Shown piece after piece: positions 6,448 to 9,403 of a DNA stretch of 9,403 nt; the first letter of the stretch is position 1; every line of letters starts with the position of its first letter. This DNA comes from JBFWQM01 sp050249455 (GTDB lineage Bacteria; Pseudomonadota; Alphaproteobacteria; MPNO01; VGEU01): NCBI GenBank assembly GCA_050249455.1, contig JBFWQM010000212.1:1-9403 (forward strand), in the 5' to 3' direction. Below the pieces are notes generated by a model that ran no database searches, was not told the DNA's origin, and was given only the letters and a program-made list of their open reading frames with translations. The translations under genes were made by a program, and so were the position numbers.

Positions 6448-7224
6448 ATGACGAACCATAGGACCGGCACCCGCAACGATTGGCTGGCCGCCCGGCTCGA
6501 CCTGCTCGAAGCCGAGAAGGAACTCACCCGGCGCAGCGACGCGCTGGCGCGGCGGCGGCAGGACCTGCCGTGGGTCCGCGTCGAGAAGGACTATCGCTTC
6601 GAGACCGATGACGGCAGCGCCGCGCTCGCGGACCTGTTCCGCGGCCGCTCGCAGCTCCTGGTCTACCACTTCATGTTCGGGCCGGACTACACCGCCGGCT
6701 GCCCGTCCTGCTCGATGATCGCCGACGGCTTCGACGGGTTCGCGGTCCACCTCGCCAGCCACGACGTGATGCTGTGGGCGGTCTCGCGCGCGCCGCTCGC
6801 GAAGCTGCAGGCGTACAAGCGGCGCATGGGCTGGTCGTTCCCGTGGGCGTCGGCGCATGGCGGCGAGTTCAACGCCGACTTCAGCGTCTGGTTCACCGAG
6901 GCGCAGCAGCACGCCGGCGACATCGAGTACAACTTCCGGCGCGAGGCGGCGTTCGAATGGCGCGCCGGCGAGGCGGGCGGCGGCGCGGCGGCCGAGACCG
7001 GGTTCGCCGCCATGTGCGGCACCGACCGGGCGACCTACCAGCGCGAGCGCCCGGGCATGAGCGCCTTCGCGCGCGAGGGCGGCGTGGTCTACCACACCTA
7101 TTCGACCTATGCGCGCGGGCTGGACGCGCTGTGGGGATCGTACCAGTGGCTCGACCGCGCGCCGCGCGGGCGCAACGAGACGGGCGTATGGTGGCGCCGT
7201 CATGACGAATACGACCGGGGCTGA
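6448..7224 (+). CDS. DUF899 family protein (thioredoxin/AhpC-like fold)
   Basis: The 258-residue protein matches the DUF899 family across its length: DWLAARLDLLEAEKELTR at 11-28, LPWVRVEKDYRF at 40-51, then LADLFRGRSQLLVYHFMFGP (60-79), GCPSCSMIADGFDG with the CPSC pair at 85-88, AVSRAPLAKLQAYKRRMGWS (111-130) and the C-terminal HTYSTYARGLDALWGSYQWL (216-235) and WWRRHDEY. DUF899 proteins are regarded as thioredoxin-like; CPSC sits where the redox-active CxxC would be, so a thiol redox role is a reasonable inference, but substrates are unknown. The start at 6448 is chosen because GGAGAG at 6435-6440 lies 7 nt upstream; ATGs at 6424 and 6433 are less favourable. There is no signal peptide. The last 23 bases overlap the small membrane protein gene, and the regulator is divergent. 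Confidence 0.9.
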   Translation: MTNHRTGTRNDWLAARLDLLEAEKELTRRSDALARRRQDLPWVRVEKDYRFETDDGSAALADLFRGRSQLLVYHFMFGPDYTAGCPSCSMIADGFDGFAVHLASHDVMLWAVSRAPLAKLQAYKRRMGWSFPWASAHGGEFNADFSVWFTEAQQHAGDIEYNFRREAAFEWRAGEAGGGAAAETGFAAMCGTDRATYQRERPGMSAFAREGGVVYHTYSTYARGLDALWGSYQWLDRAPRGRNETGVWWRRHDEYDRG

Positions 7225-7444
7225 CGCCGTGCGGTCGCGGGACGCGGCGGCGTGGCTCAGCCTCGCCGCCGCGCCGACCCTCGCGGTCATGGCGGCGCTG
7301 AGCGCGGTCGGCGGCGGTGGTCGGCCCGATCCGCTCTGCGCGGCCGGGGAGGCCGCGCCGCTGGCCGGGATGGCCCCGATGTACCTCCTGATGAGCGCCT
7401 TCCACGCGGCGCCCTGGCTGAGGCTGATGCGCCGCCGCTTCTAG
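7202..7444 (+). CDS. Small two-helix membrane protein coupled to the DUF899 gene
   Basis: This gene encodes 80 residues with two hydrophobic segments, AAAWLSLAAAPTLAVMAALS (15-34) and a second in MAPMYLLMSAFHAAPWLRLM, separated by a loop with a Cys (PLCAAGEAAPLAG). The end is basic (RRRF), so both termini are probably cytoplasmic. I know similar short hypothetical proteins with a conserved PMYLLMSAFHxAPWL core beside DUF899 genes, but no function. The ATG at 7202 has GGTGG at 7190-7194, 7 nt upstream, and lies inside the DUF899 reading frame, so the pair overlaps by 23 bp and is likely co-translated. A longer in-frame start at 7109 would fall deep inside DUF899 and lacks support. Its stop TAG shares the CTAG at 7441-7444 with the stop of the convergent herA-like gene. 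Confidence 0.7.
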   Translation: MTNTTGADAVRSRDAAAWLSLAAAPTLAVMAALSAVGGGGRPDPLCAAGEAAPLAGMAPMYLLMSAFHAAPWLRLMRRRF

Positions 7445-9072
7445 CGGATCTGCCGGCGCCAGCGCTCGACGGTGCGGGCGATGGCGTCCTCAGTGGCGCA
7501 GTCGTTCGCCCAGGCGGCGGAGAAGGTCGAGGCGCCGCCGACCGGGCGGCGCTTGGGCGGCAGGTCGTCGAAGCGCATCCGCATCGGCACCGGCACGCCC
7601 TCGCCGACGGCGACGGCTTCCTGGGTGCCCAGCGCGGCGAGCGCGCTGACCAGGCTCATCGCGCTCTCCGGCAGGGTGCGGCGGACGAATTCCTGGTCGC
7701 GTTCGTTGCCCATGCGCAGCGCGAACAGGGTCGAGCACTGCGACAGGATGTCGGGCGACAGCTCGGCCGGCCGCTGGCTGATCAGCGCCAGGGAGACGCC
7801 GTACTTCCGCCCCTCCTTGGCGATCCGCGCGATCGCCCGCTTGGTCGGCTCGAAGCCGAGGTCGTCGCGCGCCGGCACGTAGCGGTGCGCCTCCTCGCAG
7901 ACCAGCAGCATCGGCACCGCGCCCGGCGTCTCGCTCCACACCGCGATGTCGAAGATCATCCGGCACAGCACCGAGACGACAACGTCCACCACCTCGCTCG
8001 GGATGCCGGAGAGGTCGATGATGGTCAGCGGCTTGCCGGCCACCGGCACGCGGATGATGCGCGAGACGATCTGCGCCAGGTTGTCGCGCACGACGAGCCC
8101 GGAGAATAGGAACTTGTAGCGGCCGTCGGCACGCAGGCTCTCGATGCGCGACTTCAGCCGCAGGTAGGGCGCGCTGTCCTCCGGCTTGTCGAGCTGGCCC
8201 ATCGCCGCGTCGATGTTGTGCAGGAGCTCGCTCATCGAGTACGGCACCGGCGTATCGACGGTGATCTGCTTGCCCGCTTCCGGCGTGCCGACGAACTTGC
8301 GCTTCGCGGCCAGGATCGCGGTGCCGATGATCGCGCTCTCGGCGTCGCTGCCGCGGTCGCGGCCGACGAACAGCGCCCGCGATTCCTCGAAATTGAGCAT
8401 CCAGTAGGGCAGCTGCAGGTTGTCGGGGCTCAGCACTTCGGCCGCGCCGTTGAACGCCGGCGCGTACTCGTTGTGCGGGTCGAGCATGATGACGTGGCCG
8501 TTCGGGTTTCTGTCGAGCACGGCCTGAAGGATCAGGGTGACCGCGCACGACTTGCCGGTGCCGGAGGTGCCGAGCACGGCGAAGTGCTTGCCCAGCAGCT
8601 CGTCGGTGCGGGCGTAGACCGGCAGGTCGCGGTCCTGGAACAGCGTGCCGACGCGCACTGTCGGCACGTCCGGCCGGGTGTAGATCAGGGTCAGGTCGTC
8701 GTGGTCGGCGGCCTGGATCTCGCGCCCCAGGGTGGGGTAGCGGGTGACGCCGCGGCGGAACTTGCCGCTGTCGTCGACCACCTCGCCGAGGAGCTCGACC
8801 TCGATGCTGCCGCGCGCGCCCTCGCTGATCTCGCCGGCGAGCGTCAGGCCGCTGACCAGCCCGAACACCGTCGAGTCGGGGCCGGGCACCTTCACCATCG
8901 CGCCGAGCTGGATGGAGGTCGCCGGGTCGCCGTCGGCGACGCCGGTCATGCGCGCGCCCGATACGCCGGTGACGTGGCCGATGAGCTGCGGCGCCGGCGC
9001 GATGGCGAACTCGCGCGCCACCCGGTCGGGCATCAGGCGCCATGTCCAGTCGCGCGGTGCGGGTTCGCTCAT
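7441..9072 (-). CDS. HerA-like P-loop ATPase (DUF87, HAS-barrel)
   Basis: The 543-residue protein has an N-terminal beta-rich region (about 20-145) that fits the HAS-barrel of HerA/FtsK-type ATPases, and a RecA-like core with Walker A GTSGTGKS (168-175), a DPHNEY element (198-203), Walker B PMLLVCEEAHRYVP with Glu393/Glu394, and an ISQRP sensor-type motif (431-435). HerA proteins form hexamers that translocate double-stranded DNA, classically with the nuclease NurA in end resection. Some HerA-like proteins act in defence with SIR2 or DUF4297 partners. No nuclease or effector gene is adjacent here, so I read this as the stand-alone housekeeping type common in alphaproteobacteria; its exact role is unknown. 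The ATG lacks a clear Shine-Dalgarno sequence and is preceded after 5 nt by a strong hairpin. It is convergent with the small membrane protein gene. Confidence 0.88.
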   Translation of the reverse strand: MSEPAPRDWTWRLMPDRVAREFAIAPAPQLIGHVTGVSGARMTGVADGDPATSIQLGAMVKVPGPDSTVFGLVSGLTLAGEISEGARGSIEVELLGEVVDDSGKFRRGVTRYPTLGREIQAADHDDLTLIYTRPDVPTVRVGTLFQDRDLPVYARTDELLGKHFAVLGTSGTGKSCAVTLILQAVLDRNPNGHVIMLDPHNEYAPAFNGAAEVLSPDNLQLPYWMLNFEESRALFVGRDRGSDAESAIIGTAILAAKRKFVGTPEAGKQITVDTPVPYSMSELLHNIDAAMGQLDKPEDSAPYLRLKSRIESLRADGRYKFLFSGLVVRDNLAQIVSRIIRVPVAGKPLTIIDLSGIPSEVVDVVVSVLCRMIFDIAVWSETPGAVPMLLVCEEAHRYVPARDDLGFEPTKRAIARIAKEGRKYGVSLALISQRPAELSPDILSQCSTLFALRMGNERDQEFVRRTLPESAMSLVSALAALGTQEAVAVGEGVPVPMRMRFDDLPPKRRPVGGASTFSAAWANDCATEDAIARTVERWRRQIR

Positions 9073-9077
9073 GGGGC

Positions 9078-9124
9078 ATCCATCGGTGAGGGACGGGCGG
9101 CGTGCCGCGGCTCACCCGATGGAT
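9078..9124 (-). repeat. Long hairpin in the 5' leader of the HerA-like gene
   Basis: ATCCATCGGTGAG (9078-9090) is the reverse complement of CTCACCCGATGGAT (9111-9124) except for one extra base, giving a 13-bp stem with a single bulge and a 20-nt loop. The loop contains a second inverted repeat, GCGGC-GT-GCCGC (9097-9108). On the minus strand the structure ends 5 nt before the ATG of the HerA-like gene. It could limit ribosome access, bind a regulator as a DNA dyad, or both. Confidence 0.55.
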
Positions 9125-9135
9125 ACCGGCCCGGC

Positions 9136-9151
9136 GTTAACCGGGCGTAAA
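9136..9151 (-). promoter_or_regulatory. Weak CtrA-like site upstream of the HerA-like gene
   Basis: Read on the minus strand the sequence is TTTACGCCCGGTTAAC, i.e. TTTA-N7-TTAAC, one base from the CtrA consensus and oriented toward the HerA-like gene 64 bp away. A single one-mismatch site is weak evidence, but it occurs in the same window as a perfect box. Confidence 0.28.
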
Positions 9152-9403
9152 GGGGCGCGACAAAGACAGCAAAGGAGCGAGGAAATGACGGGAGATACAC
9201 ATAAGTAGTTCCCGCAACAGTCACCGCGATTCCAACTTTGGGAGCAGTGAAAAGACCAGCGCGTTTACGGCAAGACTTGGCGATGCGGCGGTTGATCCCT
9301 ACGCCGGTTATCCAATTCTACGGGCGGCCGCAGGATGCAGCTTCAGGCGATCTACCCGGTCGCGGCACTCCATGGATCGATCAGCTCGACTCCGCAGTCG
9401 CCG

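Larger units (their letters stand above)
9073..9403. other. Region without a firm gene, upstream of the HerA-like gene
   Basis: These 331 bases contain a hairpin (9078-9124), a weak CtrA-like site on the minus strand (9136-9151), and a seven-codon ORF (9185-9208) with a strong ribosome binding site. From about 9190 to 9270 the DNA is visibly poorer in GC than the genes around it. On the plus strand one frame is open from 9205 to the window edge (ATG at 9283, GTG at 9247) and could be the beginning of a gene, but no start has a good ribosome binding site and the visible residues match no family I can name. Confidence 0.5.

Noticed and set aside
7441..9072. HerA-like gene as part of an anti-phage defence system
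   Set aside because: No SIR2, DUF4297, nuclease or other effector gene accompanies it, and base composition matches the neighbours.
7490..9115. A 541-residue frame overlapping the HerA-like gene on the same strand
   Set aside because: It is extremely Arg-rich and lacks motifs; the other frame has intact Walker A and B motifs.
9309..9317. TTATCCAAT as a DnaA box
   Set aside because: It differs from TTATCCACA at two positions and is single, with no cluster or AT-rich unwinding region.

Overview
The window looks like chromosomal DNA from a high-GC alphaproteobacterium, probably of the Rhodospirillales/Hyphomicrobiales type. The basis is GC-dominated third codon positions, family matches typical of that class (MsrQ, an alphaproteobacterial-style histidine kinase, a DUF899 locus, a HerA-like ATPase), and sites matching the CtrA consensus TTAA-N7-TTAAC. 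I see no transposase, integrase, phage gene, CRISPR array, tRNA or rRNA. Most of the window reads as ordinary chromosome with small operons.

Layout, left to right. (1) 1-278, minus: the N-terminal part of a UbiD-family decarboxylase, cut by the window edge, with a recognisable promoter and ribosome binding site. (2) 413-1237, plus: MsrQ, the haem membrane subunit of the periplasmic methionine sulfoxide reductase system; no MsrP gene is present here. (3) 1238-1479: an intergenic region with two tandem CtrA-like boxes 21 bp apart. (4) 1480-2046 and 2043-3992, plus: a proline-rich lipoprotein overlapping by 4 bp (ATGA) a membrane PAS histidine kinase whose phosphoacceptor domain resembles the PleC/DivJ group. 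(5) 3997-4404, minus: a VOC (glyoxalase-fold) protein, tail-to-tail with the kinase. (6) 4490-5128 and 5138-6358, minus: an operon of a transcriptional regulator with two winged-helix regions followed by a cytoplasmic beta-propeller protein. (7) 6448-7224 and 7202-7444, plus, divergent from the regulator: a DUF899 thioredoxin-fold protein with a CPSC motif and an overlapping 80-residue two-helix membrane protein. (8) 7441-9072, minus: a HerA/DUF87 P-loop ATPase, tail-to-tail with the small protein through a shared CTAG. (9) 9073-9403: no firm gene; a hairpin directly before the HerA start, a weak CtrA-like site, a seven-codon ORF with a strong ribosome binding site, and possibly the start of a gene running off the right edge.

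Two parts deserve most attention. First, the CtrA boxes sit upstream of a lipoprotein/kinase pair whose kinase belongs to the type that acts above CtrA in the alphaproteobacterial cell-cycle phosphorelay, which suggests a feedback or cell-cycle-linked sensor. Second, the regulator / propeller / DUF899 / small membrane protein cluster looks like one self-contained, divergently transcribed unit of unknown function. No clear defence or mobile system is visible; the HerA-like ATPase stands alone without NurA, SIR2 or DUF4297 partners.
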